The translations under genes were made by a program, and so were the position numbers. 64,000 nt of DNA from an uncultured Chryseobacterium sp. (GTDB lineage: Bacteria; Bacteroidota; Bacteroidia; Flavobacteriales; Weeksellaceae), in the NCBI GenBank assembly GCA_913778085.1, contig CAJYXJ010000055.1, positions 1 to 64,000 on the forward strand, read 5' to 3'. Below are positions 45,536-54,243 of the stretch, piece by piece (position 1 is the stretch's first letter; each line of letters starts with the position of its first letter). Below the pieces are notes generated by a model. The model had not been told where the DNA came from. It searched no databases and saw nothing but the letters and a program-made list of their open reading frames with translations.

Positions 45536-47038
45536 TTAATATTCCAGCTCTAATTTTTCTTTGGAGTAGTTTCTAACTTTTTGGGTAAGTTCCGGGTTCC
45601 CGGCTAATTTCTGTCCGTATGACGGTACCATTTCCAGCAGTTTTTCTTTCCATTCGCCGTGCAATTTTTCAGGGAAGCATTTTTCCAGAACGTTCAGCAT
45701 GGCATAAACCGCTGTGGAAGCTCCCGGTGAAGCCCCCAGCAAAGAAGCGATGGTTCCTTTCTTGTTAACTACTACTTCGGTTCCGAATTCCAGTTTGCCT
45801 CCTTCCTTTTCATCTTTTTTGATGACCTGCACGCGCTGTCCCGCCACTTTCAGTTCCCAATCCTCTTCTTTCGCATCTTTCACGAATTCCCTTAAATGCT
45901 GCAGCCTCTGGGCCTTATTCATGGCCACCTGCTGAATCAGGTATTTCGTTAAAGGAATGTTGTGCCACCACGCACCGAACAGCGAACGTATATTTTTGAC
46001 ATTCACACTTTCCGGCAAATCCAGATAGCTTCCTTCTTTTAAAAATTTGGTGGAAAATCCGGCGAACGGCCCGAACAGCAATGCCTTTTCACCATCGATG
46101 ATCCGAAGGTCAAGGTGGGGAACGGACATCGGCGGTGCACCTACGGTAGCCTGTGTATATACTTTGGCCTGATGTTTTTCTACCAGTTCCTGGTTATGGC
46201 TAACCAGCCATTGTCCGGAAACCGGGAAACCTCCATAACCTTCGCTTTCTTTGATATCGGAACTGTCCAGCAACGGCAGTGCATATCCTCCGGCCCCAAT
46301 AAATACAAAATCGGCTTCTACCTCCTGTTTATGATTGTTGATCCTGTCTTTCACCTTCATTTCCCAGGTTCCGTCTTCCTTCGGATCGATGTCTTTTACT
46401 TCATGGTACAGAAATACTTCTACATTGGAATCTTCCAGTAAATGCCTTCCCATTTTTCGGGTAAGCGTTCCGAAATTCACATCCGTTCCCAGATCCATTT
46501 TAGTTGCCGCCATTACTTCAGACCGGTTCCTTTTCTGCATCACCAAAGGGATCCATTCTCTCAGTTTATCGTGGTCTGTGGTAAATTCCATTCCCTGAAA
46601 GAGAACGGATTCAGACATTTTATCGTGTCTTTTTTTCAGATATTCGGCATCTTTTTCACCGAAAACCAGGCTCATGTGCGGGCAGGAGTTAATGAAATCC
46701 TTGGGATTCTGAAGGTATCCTTTATCGACGAGATATGACCAGAACTGTTTGGACATTTCAAATTGTTCGGCAATGCTTTCCGCTTTTGAAATATTGATAG
46801 ACCCATCTGGCTGTTCAGGCGTATAATTAAGTTCACAAAACGCAGAATGCCCGGTGCCTGCATTGTTCCAAGCCGCGGTACTTTCTTTGGCAAACCGGCC
46901 CAATCTTTCGAAAATGGCAATTTCAAGATCCGGATCAAATTCATGAAGCAAGGTGGCCAGAGTAGCACTCATAATGCCTCCTCCAACTAAAACCACATCA
47001 TATTTGGGTTTGGGTGTTCTGCTGATAAGTTGTGACAT
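45536..47038 (-). CDS. mqo: Malate:quinone oxidoreductase
   Basis: This 500-aa FAD enzyme oxidises malate to oxaloacetate and passes the electrons to the quinone pool. It carries the nucleotide-binding VVLVGGGIMSATLATLL near residue 15, ESTAAWNNAGTGHSAFCELNY (typical of MQO), ADFVFIGAGGYALPLLD and a C-terminal GASPGASTAVYAML. The protein is peripheral to the inner membrane. Length matches the family. In this organism it could replace a soluble malate dehydrogenase. Confidence 0.96.
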   Translation of the reverse strand: MSQLISRTPKPKYDVVLVGGGIMSATLATLLHEFDPDLEIAIFERLGRFAKESTAAWNNAGTGHSAFCELNYTPEQPDGSINISKAESIAEQFEMSKQFWSYLVDKGYLQNPKDFINSCPHMSLVFGEKDAEYLKKRHDKMSESVLFQGMEFTTDHDKLREWIPLVMQKRNRSEVMAATKMDLGTDVNFGTLTRKMGRHLLEDSNVEVFLYHEVKDIDPKEDGTWEMKVKDRINNHKQEVEADFVFIGAGGYALPLLDSSDIKESEGYGGFPVSGQWLVSHNQELVEKHQAKVYTQATVGAPPMSVPHLDLRIIDGEKALLFGPFAGFSTKFLKEGSYLDLPESVNVKNIRSLFGAWWHNIPLTKYLIQQVAMNKAQRLQHLREFVKDAKEEDWELKVAGQRVQVIKKDEKEGGKLEFGTEVVVNKKGTIASLLGASPGASTAVYAMLNVLEKCFPEKLHGEWKEKLLEMVPSYGQKLAGNPELTQKVRNYSKEKLELEY

Positions 47039-47383
47039 AAACTAAATTTTCTATCAAATTTCGGGAAAAGTTTTAACAAACAATAGGACTTTGTTAAATT
47101 TTAACACCCTATTTTCTCCGGAAATACAAGTTTTTATTACGCGACAAATTCCAATGGAAATTATCAATAATTACCTATTGAAACGATTAATCATTATCGA
47201 ATAATTTAGTTGGGAATTAATTATTATGAAAACTCCAGTATGCATCAAAATTAGTTTGATGGTCTTCTTTTCGTTATAATCAGGTTAATCGGGTTATACC
47301 CGATTCTGTATTAAGCCGCCCCGTCGGGGCTTAGAGTATTAATTTTTAAATCAATGAAGTTGATAGCTGATCTGAATGGATCA
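47039..47383. other. Intergenic region with two REP-like hairpins
   Basis: No gene is seen in 345 bp. Two short palindromes stand side by side: AATCGGGT/ACCCGATT (47287-47305) and GCCCC/GGGGC around GTC (47318-47330), followed by CTTAGAG. They resemble repetitive extragenic palindromes rather than a terminator, since no T tract follows. Confidence 0.5.
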
Positions 47384-48421
47384 TCAATCCAGTTTGGCCG
47401 TCAGTTTTTTGAATTGTTTTTCTGCGTTTTTGCCTTCATAAAGGATGCTGTAAATAGTATCGACGATCGGAAGTTTCAGCCCTTTTTCCTTTGAGGTTTT
47501 GTAAATGGAATCTGCGGCATAATATCCTTCAGCGACCATATTCATGGACTGGATCGCGGATTTCACCGTATATCCTTTTCCGATGAGGTTTCCGAGGTTC
47601 CTGTTTCTTGAGAAAAGAGAGTATGCAGTTACGAGCAAATCTCCTAAATAAGCACTTTCGTTCACATCCCGGGGTGCTTCATAAATGGCTTCCAGAAAAG
47701 TTTCCATTTCACGGATGGCATTGGAAACGAAAACCGCCGTAAAGTTGTCCCCGTAGCCCAGACCGCTGGCAATTCCTGCGCCGATGGCAAAGATATTTTT
47801 CAGGATGGCACTGTATTCATTTCCTAAAATGTCCTTACTGGAGTGCATTTTGATAAAATCTGAATTGAAAATATTAACCAGTTTTGTGGAAACTTCTTCT
47901 TCCACCGTCGCTACCGTAAGATAGGAAAGTCTTTCCATAGCCACTTCTTCCGCGTGACACGGCCCGGCAATGACCGCCTGGTTCCGGAAACCGATTTTGA
48001 ATTCGTCCCTCAGGTAATGTGCCACGACATCATTTACTTTCGGGATGATCCCTTTGATTGCCGATACGAAGATCTTGTTTGTACAGTCAACCGTCATTTT
48101 TTCCATCGTATCCGAAAGATAAATGGAAGGGGTCGCCAGCACCACTACGTCACAAGCGAAAACCAGTTCGTTGATGTCTGTAGTCAGCTTTAAATTTTTA
48201 AGATTAAAATTCACCGCTGTAAGGTATGTCGGATTATGGCCTCTCTGCTCGATGGCGCCTTTTACATATTCGTTTCTTACGCACCAGTGTACCACTTTAC
48301 AGTTTTCCACCAGCATTTTCACGATAGCCGTAGCGAAACTTCCGCTTCCTACTACTCCTACCGGAAGGTCGTTTTTGCTTTTTTTAGGATTCGATTCTGT
48401 ATTGGTTTTCTTTTTAGCCAT
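47384..48421 (-). CDS. gpsA: NAD(P)-dependent glycerol-3-phosphate dehydrogenase
   Basis: This 345-aa enzyme reduces dihydroxyacetone phosphate to sn-glycerol-3-phosphate for phospholipid synthesis. The nucleotide motif VGVVGSGSFATAIVKML follows a lysine-rich N-terminal tail (KKKTNTESNPKKSKND). Typical later segments are VLATPSIYLSDT, ISAIKGI-like VSAIKGIIPK, AVIAGPCHAEE and KNIFAIGAGIASGLGYGDN. A TATATTTG element (48439-48446, minus) is just upstream. It is convergent with nothing on the 3' side, so expected to be monocistronic. Confidence 0.95.
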   Translation of the reverse strand: MAKKKTNTESNPKKSKNDLPVGVVGSGSFATAIVKMLVENCKVVHWCVRNEYVKGAIEQRGHNPTYLTAVNFNLKNLKLTTDINELVFACDVVVLATPSIYLSDTMEKMTVDCTNKIFVSAIKGIIPKVNDVVAHYLRDEFKIGFRNQAVIAGPCHAEEVAMERLSYLTVATVEEEVSTKLVNIFNSDFIKMHSSKDILGNEYSAILKNIFAIGAGIASGLGYGDNFTAVFVSNAIREMETFLEAIYEAPRDVNESAYLGDLLVTAYSLFSRNRNLGNLIGKGYTVKSAIQSMNMVAEGYYAADSIYKTSKEKGLKLPIVDTIYSILYEGKNAEKQFKKLTAKLD

Positions 48422-48438
48422 AATAGAAATATGAACTG

Positions 48439-48446
48439 CAAATATA
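48439..48446 (-). promoter_or_regulatory. Candidate -7 element of gpsA
   Basis: TATATTTG on the minus strand lies 18 bp before the gpsA start codon. Confidence 0.5.
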
Positions 48447-48599
48447 TTAAAACAAAGATGGAAGAAAAATGTTTAGGGACATGATAAAACCCATTTTATG
48501 TTAAATTAACACTTCTGAACAATTAAATAGCTAAACTTCCGTTAATTACCGATATACCTAAAATTCTGTTAAAAATAAACCGTAAAGTTTATTTTTAAT

Positions 48600-48607
48600 T
48601 AAATTTG
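48600..48607 (+). promoter_or_regulatory. Candidate -7 element of the M23 peptidase gene
   Basis: TAAATTTG fits TAnnTTTG and lies 39 bp before the ATG. The -33 box is weak. Confidence 0.45.
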
Positions 48608-48646
48608 CACGCTTAAAACCGTTTTGTAATTACTAAGAGAAGAAAA

Positions 48647-49666
48647 ATGAAGAGATTTCTAAGCCGTAAAAAGAACGTAAACACGGTCCTTGGAGGGCTT
48701 TTACTAGTAGTTTTTGCCCAGGGGATTTTCATCGCAAAGCTGTACTCCGAGAAGGACAACAGAAACTATGAAGTAAACCTTGTAAAGATCAACACTGAAA
48801 AAGACAGTGTGGATTACCTGAAGATGAAAACCGATCTCACTTTGATGGATCAGACCGTAGCCGAGCTGAATTCTTTCCTGAAATCCAAGGACGTTCCGAA
48901 CGAAAAAGTAACGATTCTCAGCAAAGACAGCATATCAAACTCCGTTTACCTCGCCAAGCAGGCGAACCGGTACAGCCAGTACCTGATGAATCTTCAGAAC
49001 AAGCTGCTCCAGGTGCCGCTGGGAATGCCGACCGAAGGCTATATTTCCTCCAACTTCGGGGTACGTAAAAACCCGATCCCTTTCAAAACCGTTTTTGCGG
49101 CTGTAAAAACCGCGAGTAGTGCGAAACCGGCTGCTGCAGCCGTAGCCGCTCCGGAAGTAAAGGCTGAACCTGTGGAAAAAACCATTGAAGTGGCTGACAG
49201 CTACGGGAATAAAAGGGAAGTAAAAGTAATGGTGACTCCGAAAGTAGCATCTTCAACCCCTGCTCCTGCGACGGCCAATGCTACCTCAAAAGCAGTTGCT
49301 GCCAATACCGACAAACCGGCTGATAAAAACAATCCGCCTGCTGAAGCCGACCAGATGCAGTTCCACAAAGGGCTTGACATCGCCGTTGCCTTCGGCTCCG
49401 ATGTGATAGCGACCGCCGCGGGCACCGTGATTTTCTCCGGACAGAAAGGAGGATACGGAAACTGTGTGATTGTTTCCCACGGAAACGGACTGGCTACGCT
49501 GTACGGACATTTATCCCAGCTGGTAGCCAAAGTAAATGATAAGGTCAAAGTAGGACAGGTAATCGCCAAATCCGGAAATTCGGGCCGCTCTACCGGGCCG
49601 CATCTGCATTATGAAGTACATAAAAACAATACGCCGGTCAATCCGAGACTGTTTATGAACCTGTAA
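48647..49666 (+). CDS. M23-family metallopeptidase (LytM type)
   Basis: This 339-aa protein has an N-terminal membrane anchor (about residues 12-33) and a coiled segment with Lys/Asp-rich residues. An Ala/Pro/Lys-rich linker (about 140-230) follows, and then a C-terminal peptidase M23 domain. Zinc ligands are His240 and Asp244 (FHKGLDIA) and His321 of HLH (319-321). The peptidase would cut peptidoglycan cross-links or regulate an amidase from the periplasmic side. It is followed immediately by a heptanucleotide repeat. Confidence 0.92.
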   Translation: MKRFLSRKKNVNTVLGGLLLVVFAQGIFIAKLYSEKDNRNYEVNLVKINTEKDSVDYLKMKTDLTLMDQTVAELNSFLKSKDVPNEKVTILSKDSISNSVYLAKQANRYSQYLMNLQNKLLQVPLGMPTEGYISSNFGVRKNPIPFKTVFAAVKTASSAKPAAAAVAAPEVKAEPVEKTIEVADSYGNKREVKVMVTPKVASSTPAPATANATSKAVAANTDKPADKNNPPAEADQMQFHKGLDIAVAFGSDVIATAAGTVIFSGQKGGYGNCVIVSHGNGLATLYGHLSQLVAKVNDKVKVGQVIAKSGNSGRSTGPHLHYEVHKNNTPVNPRLFMNL

Positions 49667-49668
49667 CT

Positions 49669-49748
49669 GGCTTATGGCTTATGGCTTATGGCTTATGGCT
49701 TATGGCTTATGGCTTATGGCTTATGGCTTATGGCTTATGGCTTATGGC
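49669..49748 (+). repeat. GGCTTAT heptanucleotide tandem repeat, about 11.4 copies
   Basis: A perfect array of the 7-bp unit GGCTTAT starts 2 bp after the stop codon of the M23 gene and ends in GGC. All units appear identical. Because the unit is 7 bp, each copy shifts the reading frame. No stop codon occurs on the plus strand inside it, while the minus strand contains TAA. It sits between convergent genes, before a terminator. Confidence 0.95.
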
Positions 49749-49762
49749 AAAATTATAAAAAT

Positions 49763-49795
49763 AAAATAGGATGCTCTCAGGGCATCCTATTTTTA
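49763..49795. terminator. Intrinsic terminator between convergent genes
   Basis: ATAGGATGC and GCATCCTAT pair around TCTCAGG, followed by TTTTTAT on the plus strand. It ends the M23 gene transcript and perhaps the oxidoreductase transcript. Confidence 0.8.
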
Positions 49796-49835
49796 TGACG
49801 AGCAATTTTGCTCCAATTCTTTTTATGGAACTGAA

Positions 49836-50486
49836 TTAATACGCTGCAGTAAAACGCTCCCGGATGTGATTGTTCTGCTCAAGTTCATCTACCAGGACCA
49901 CGGCTACATCTTCTACGGAAAGAACGCTTCTGCCGTTTTCATCAAATACCGGATTTTCAAGTGCTGTTCTGTATTTTCCCGTTCTCACGCCGGCTGTTCC
50001 CTGATGCATTTCGATGGCCGGGCTGAAGAATGTCCAGTCCAATGCGTTATTTTCTTTGATTTTATTTAAATAATCCCTCGCAGCAATGGCTCCCGGCTTG
50101 ATGTCGGCAGGAAAATCGGGACCGTCTACCAACTGGTTTCCATCAATATACAGGCTACCAGCCCCCCCTACGGTAATGAATCTTTTCACGCCGGATTTTT
50201 CCACTGCTTTTTCGATATTCACCGAACCGTTCAGGAAATCATCATATAAATTTGGGTTGGTCCATCCGGCATTGAAGGCATTGATTACCGCATCATTTCC
50301 TTTTAAAGCTTCTGCCAGTTCATCCACTTTATTTACATCCACGCTTTTGGCAGTTACTTTTTCGTTCTGCTCAACTTTTGAAGCATCTCTTACAATCGCT
50401 TCGACTTCATACCCTCTGTTGGTTAATTCCTTTACCAATGGGGTTCCCACAAATCCTGTGGCTCCGATGACGGCTACTTTTTTCAT
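49836..50486 (-). CDS. NAD(P)H-binding oxidoreductase (NmrA/SDR-a type)
   Basis: This 216-aa protein has the nucleotide-binding GATGFVGTPLVKEL at residues 8-21 and a Rossmann fold with AVINAFNAG and ITVGGAGSLYIDG. It belongs to the YwnB-like atypical SDRs that follow an Rrf2 regulator in many bacteria. The likely role is sensing or scavenging an oxidised or carbonyl compound, with no specific substrate known. It has a TGTAATA-x5-TGTTACA site 22 bp before its start, matching one in front of the Rrf2 gene. Confidence 0.85.
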   Translation of the reverse strand: MKKVAVIGATGFVGTPLVKELTNRGYEVEAIVRDASKVEQNEKVTAKSVDVNKVDELAEALKGNDAVINAFNAGWTNPNLYDDFLNGSVNIEKAVEKSGVKRFITVGGAGSLYIDGNQLVDGPDFPADIKPGAIAARDYLNKIKENNALDWTFFSPAIEMHQGTAGVRTGKYRTALENPVFDENGRSVLSVEDVAVVLVDELEQNNHIRERFTAAY

Positions 50487-50508
50487 AGTAATTTTATTTA
50501 AATTAAAT

Positions 50509-50527
50509 TGTAATAATATTTGTTACA
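50509..50527 (-). promoter_or_regulatory. Candidate Rrf2 operator before the oxidoreductase
   Basis: TGTAATA-ATATT-TGTTACA is an imperfect palindrome lying between the two genes. It differs from the operator at 50991-51009 in only a few positions. Both fit TGTAAyA-n5-TrTTACA. Confidence 0.6.
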
Positions 50528-50544
50528 TTTATAGCTAAAAAATT

Positions 50545-50955
50545 TTATCTGAACTGATCGAAGAATTCTTTCAGGGATTTATGGCCTAAAAAATTTAAAA
50601 CCAGCTGATCGGTTTCAGAAAACAAAGTTTTTAAATGAACGTTGATCTCTTTTCCTACCGGACAAGCAGGATTCGGATGGTTGTTTTTTTTACCTAAAAC
50701 TTCCGTGTTCTTCACCGCCAGGTAAATTTCGGAAATACTGATCTCTTCTACATTCCGGGCCAACCGGCTCCCTCCTTCTTTCCCCTGCCGGCTGACGATC
50801 AATCCGGCTTTTCTCAGCACGCTTAATTCTTTACGCACCATCACAGGGTTGATATTGATACTTCCTGCCATCCATTCGGACGTCAGCCAATCCCGCGGGC
50901 TTTCCGCCAATAAGGTCATGATATGTATCGCCGTAGCAAATCTTGTATTGTTCAT
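50545..50955 (-). CDS. Rrf2-family transcriptional regulator
   Basis: This 136-aa protein begins MNNTRFATAIHIMTLLAES and has an Rrf2 winged helix-turn-helix (GSININPVMVRKELSVLRKAGLIVSRQGKEGG) with the characteristic GLIVSRQGKEGGSRLAR wing. The single Cys (PACPVGKEIN) suggests it may not hold an Fe-S cluster like IscR, which uses three. It is upstream of, and in the same direction as, the NmrA-like gene, and shares an operator-like sequence with it. Confidence 0.93.
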   Translation of the reverse strand: MNNTRFATAIHIMTLLAESPRDWLTSEWMAGSININPVMVRKELSVLRKAGLIVSRQGKEGGSRLARNVEEISISEIYLAVKNTEVLGKKNNHPNPACPVGKEINVHLKTLFSETDQLVLNFLGHKSLKEFFDQFR

Positions 50956-50968
50956 GATAATAACAGGA

Positions 50969-50999
50969 CAAAGATAGGCAAATATTTTAATGTAACAAA
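50969..50999 (-). promoter_or_regulatory. Promoter of the Rrf2 gene
   Basis: On the minus strand TTTG (50996-50999) is separated by 19 bp from TATCTTTG (50969-50976), a near-ideal promoter. The -33 box lies inside the palindromic operator, which would let the regulator block its own promoter. Confidence 0.65.
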
Positions 51000-51009
51000 T
51001 TTTATTACA
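50991..51009 (-). promoter_or_regulatory. Candidate Rrf2 operator overlapping the -33 box
   Basis: TGTAACA-AATTT-TATTACA is centred in a longer AT-rich palindrome (TTTTAA to TTAAAA, 50985-51015). A related site stands before the next gene, and both lie next to the same regulator gene. Confidence 0.65.
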
Positions 51010-51015
51010 TTAAAA

Positions 51016-52482
51016 TCATTCGGTCTCTATTTTTACTATTTTTTTCCCTGCTTCACCCAGGTACTGGCTAATCAGCGGTTCATACAACTGATATCCGTTA
51101 TCTGCGTTGGTAAAAATCACCAATCCCTGTTTTGTTTCCGGCAGCATGACCACCAGCGTATTGACTCCTTTATCCGTACCACCGTGCGAAAGGGCTGTTT
51201 TCCCGTTTCCCAGATCATATATTTCAAAACCAAGACCGAAATATTTATCTTTTTTGGTTTTAACCTGCCCGGTTTTCATTTCTTTAAATACTTCTGCTGA
51301 CAGCAGACCATTATTCATCACAGCGATCAGAAACCGGCTGTAATCCTCTACGGAGGTCGTAAGGTCATCCGCTGCGTTTGGCCGGGTGTTTTTCACAATA
51401 TCATAAGGTTTACCATTCCTGTCATAACCGGTAACGATTTTTCCCGCATCTTTTTTTTCATTCCAGATATAGCTTGTATCCTGCATGCCTACCGGTTGGA
51501 AAACCAGTTCTCTTGCCAGTTCTTCGAGGCTTTTATTGAATTTTTTTTCGATAGCTTTACGTAGATACTCATAGCCTTCGCCGGAATATTGATATTTGGT
51601 ACCGGGATCAAACTCAAAATTCAGCTGATGATCCGGCTTCTGCCATCTCCAGTTCGGAAAACCTGTCCGATGGCTCAAAATGATTCTGGTAGTTAATTTT
51701 TTATGCCTTGGATCTTTCGCAAGATCGGGATCGATCCAGTATCTGTCCAGCGGTTCATCAAGATTCCATTTCCCCAGGCTTACCAGACGTAAAACCGTGA
51801 GCGCAGTTACCGGTTTGGTAAGGGAAGCTACATTAAAAAGACTGTTGCAAGGTGCCGTCGCTTCCCCGTCAAGGGTTCCATACACTTTTATCTGTGTTAA
51901 TTTTCCGTTTTCGATGATTCCTAATCCTAACGTTGGGATGTTATTGTCTTTCAACAACTGTTCAACAGGATCTTTTATTGTGGTATGGCCAGGACCTCCA
52001 TGATCATAACTTAATACATCACTCATTATCCAGTTTCCGTCTTTCTTGGTCCAAACCGTCGTAAATTTTGCCCTTCCGCTCAAAACATCTTCCTTATGGG
52101 GTTCGCGGATGTAGAACTGATGTTCGCCGGTCTGTATTGCACCGTAGAGATTCCCATCGCTGTACAGAGGAAAAACTTCAAGGCTGCCCGAAACCACCTT
52201 ACGGACCGGCTTTTTTAGAGGGTCGGAACAGATGTTTTCCCGGGTTCTTTCCAGAAACAATTTTTTATCCTGAAAGCCGCCTTTATCATGATAAAATTTC
52301 AGATTTTCATCCACAGCCTTTTCCAGATACGTCATGTCGCAGTTATTAAATCCTCTTTCGAAAAATATACTGTCCTGCTTTTTCAATTCTGAAAATAAGT
52401 CTGAATTTTTATCGATCTGGGCATCTACCGTCCCGGAGAAAAATAAGAAGATCATCACAGATGAAAAAAATCTTTTTGCCAT
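51016..52482 (-). CDS. Serine hydrolase, beta-lactamase class C fold, with SnoaL-like N-terminal domain
   Basis: This 488-aa exported protein (signal peptide about 1-21) has an N-terminal DUF4440/SnoaL-type domain (about 25-160), which contains FHDKGGFQDKKLFLE and TTVWTKKDGNW. A class C beta-lactamase-like domain follows: the nucleophile Ser220 with Lys223 (SLTK), YSGEGY near the middle motif, and SHGGTDKG in the last position. The fold covers esterases and D-alanyl-D-alanine-type enzymes, so antibiotic resistance should not be assumed. Stop lies next to the Rrf2 operator. Confidence 0.88.
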   Translation of the reverse strand: MAKRFFSSVMIFLFFSGTVDAQIDKNSDLFSELKKQDSIFFERGFNNCDMTYLEKAVDENLKFYHDKGGFQDKKLFLERTRENICSDPLKKPVRKVVSGSLEVFPLYSDGNLYGAIQTGEHQFYIREPHKEDVLSGRAKFTTVWTKKDGNWIMSDVLSYDHGGPGHTTIKDPVEQLLKDNNIPTLGLGIIENGKLTQIKVYGTLDGEATAPCNSLFNVASLTKPVTALTVLRLVSLGKWNLDEPLDRYWIDPDLAKDPRHKKLTTRIILSHRTGFPNWRWQKPDHQLNFEFDPGTKYQYSGEGYEYLRKAIEKKFNKSLEELARELVFQPVGMQDTSYIWNEKKDAGKIVTGYDRNGKPYDIVKNTRPNAADDLTTSVEDYSRFLIAVMNNGLLSAEVFKEMKTGQVKTKKDKYFGLGFEIYDLGNGKTALSHGGTDKGVNTLVVMLPETKQGLVIFTNADNGYQLYEPLISQYLGEAGKKIVKIETE

Positions 52483-52569
52483 TGTTTAAATTTTGCAACA
52501 AAGATTCGGAAATATTGAATCCCTTTCAAAAACAGGACCCGACAAAAACCCGACAATCGCACGACCTGT

Positions 52570-53145
52570 TTATAAGATACTGAAATTCAACTTATAATAA
52601 AGACCCTGCTTCCTGTCTATTTCATAAGCATTTCTTAATATGATGTACATATTTACCAGTACCAATAAAATCATAACGGCCAAAACAGCGGAATGCCCGG
52701 GTTTGAAAAGTATAGTTATCATAAAAATGACAGGCGAAATAATGGCTAAAAATATCTGGAGGGAAATAATCTGTTTGACGATCGGGGATTTCTCTTTTGT
52801 AAACAGCATGATCAATAAAGGCGGAAGCACATTGGCCACCGGAAACCACGCAAGAGGAATTGAAGAAAGATTGATGAGCTTCACCAAAGTGAAATTCACG
52901 GATTTTTCTTTTTCCGGTATTCCGGGAATTTCTTCCGCTTCAGTCTCTTCTTGAAATTGAATTTCAGGAATCCGCAAATCGCTTTCAGGAACATCCAGAC
53001 TCAAAGCAAGTGTCTTCAAAGTATATCCTTTAGGCTGCACGCCAGCTTCGATGCGTTGAATAGTCCTTACGGAAAGCCCCGACTTTTCAGCCAGCTCTTC
53101 CTGAGTAAGATTCTTCAGTTCCCTTATTTTTTTTAATTCCGACAT
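52570..53145 (-). CDS. XRE-type regulator with C-terminal membrane domain
   Basis: This 191-aa protein has an N-terminal Xre helix-turn-helix (LKKIRELKNLTQEELAEKSGLSVRTIQRIE) in residues 1-65. The C-terminal half has three hydrophobic segments resembling DUF4870 (SIPLAWFPVANVLPPLLIML, QIFLAIISPVIFMITILF, AVLAVMILLVLVNMYIIL). It would be a membrane-tethered repressor. It is upstream of the serine hydrolase gene in the same direction with an 87-bp gap. Confidence 0.88.
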   Translation of the reverse strand: MSELKKIRELKNLTQEELAEKSGLSVRTIQRIEAGVQPKGYTLKTLALSLDVPESDLRIPEIQFQEETEAEEIPGIPEKEKSVNFTLVKLINLSSIPLAWFPVANVLPPLLIMLFTKEKSPIVKQIISLQIFLAIISPVIFMITILFKPGHSAVLAVMILLVLVNMYIILRNAYEIDRKQGLYYKLNFSIL

Positions 53146-53181
53146 AAAATATCAAGCTGACACAAATTTACAGTTTCAGGA

Positions 53182-54132
53182 TTATAAAATCAATTTATCA
53201 AGATCCAGCAGCAAATAATTGATATTCTGGTTAATCGTCCTCGTTGCCGACTGCATCTGGTTAAGCATCGCCGCACGGTTGTGAAGGTCCTGCGACCGGT
53301 AAAAACCGCCGTCGCTGAAAATCACTGACTGATCGGCCTTCTGTTTATCGTCATCAAACTGGTAATGCAGCCAGCGTTCCTTCATGCTGGAAATAATGGA
53401 TTGTTTTTCCCTGTTTGAAAATCTTTTCTCTGTATACATATACCAAATGAACGGCGGAAAATTCGGGGATTCAAGTTTTTCTTTCCAGATGTCTCTCAGC
53501 AAGTTCCGCTGATGGATAAATTCCACTTTTTTGCCTTTAGGATTGAGAGTCGCTAATCCGAAACCGGCTCCCAATGCTCCTCCACCGATGTCGATCGCGT
53601 TGCTCCAGGTTTCATTTTTCACGATTCCTCCGGCAATTGATGCGGTGGCTCCTGCTACAATGGAGTAAAGAATAAGCCTGTTGTTTCTGGAATCGTTCAG
53701 GTTATCCACGTAATTTCCGATCTGGGCTACCCGCTCTCCCTCACAGTCGAATTCAGCAGCCACAGCGTCCAGTTCGGTCAGGGCAATCGTTATTTTGCTG
53801 TTGATCTTTGTTTTCAGCTGCAATACTTTTACCTGCGACTGTAAGGAAGAATCTTTCTTAAGCTCCATAATTTCATGTACTTCATCCAGATTATCCAGCG
53901 CATTAAGGATCAGGATGCTCTGGTCGGAAAAAGTTCCTTTCAGGTCTTTATTGGCTGCAATGACGGAATCCGAATTATAGGAAGGTAATTTGTTATCGTA
54001 ATCGTATTTAAACGGTGCTTTGCAGTAGCTGTCCCTGAGGGTAAGGATATTCTGCCTGATGGCCTGGTTCTTTTTTGAAACGCAGGAAACCAACAGAAAG
54101 ATCGCGGATAAGAAGTACAGTGCCTTTTTCAT
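53182..54132 (-). CDS. Hypothetical lipoprotein, 316 aa
   Basis: I do not recognise this protein. It has a lipoprotein signal (MKKALYFLSAIFLLVSCVSKK, lipidation Cys17) and a helical N-terminal region with Lys/Asp-rich heptads. A glycine-rich hydrophobic stretch follows (about residues 165-200, AGATASIAGGIV and GGGALGAGFGLATL), then a mostly helical C-terminal half. The glycine-rich stretch resembles glycine-zipper segments. An upstream in-frame ATG (MDSSLK) lacks a signal start and was rejected. Confidence 0.65.
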   Translation of the reverse strand: MKKALYFLSAIFLLVSCVSKKNQAIRQNILTLRDSYCKAPFKYDYDNKLPSYNSDSVIAANKDLKGTFSDQSILILNALDNLDEVHEIMELKKDSSLQSQVKVLQLKTKINSKITIALTELDAVAAEFDCEGERVAQIGNYVDNLNDSRNNRLILYSIVAGATASIAGGIVKNETWSNAIDIGGGALGAGFGLATLNPKGKKVEFIHQRNLLRDIWKEKLESPNFPPFIWYMYTEKRFSNREKQSIISSMKERWLHYQFDDDKQKADQSVIFSDGGFYRSQDLHNRAAMLNQMQSATRTINQNINYLLLDLDKLIL

Positions 54133-54194
54133 GCTGCATTTTAAAGATGAATCCATGTTTCTTCACAGTGAAACACTAAAATACATAAATAAAA

Positions 54195-54223
54195 AAAATT
54201 TACCCGGAATCCGGGTAAATTTT
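54195..54223. terminator. Perfect palindromic terminator
   Basis: AAAATTTACCCGG and CCGGGTAAATTTT are exact complements with a 3-nt loop (AAT) and T tracts on both sides. It ends the FKBP gene and can work in both directions. Confidence 0.85.
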
Positions 54224-54243
54224 TAAGCTATTTTTAAGGAAAT

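Noticed and set aside
47287-47330. Intrinsic terminator of gpsA
   Set aside because: Hairpins lack a T tract in either direction and resemble repetitive palindromes.
49669-49748. Possible CRISPR array at the heptamer repeat
   Set aside because: The units are 7 bp with no spacers, so this is a microsatellite-like tandem repeat.
51016-52482. Beta-lactam resistance gene
   Set aside because: The class C-type fold is shared by esterases and peptidases. The N-terminal SnoaL-like domain and lack of a typical AmpC context do not support resistance.
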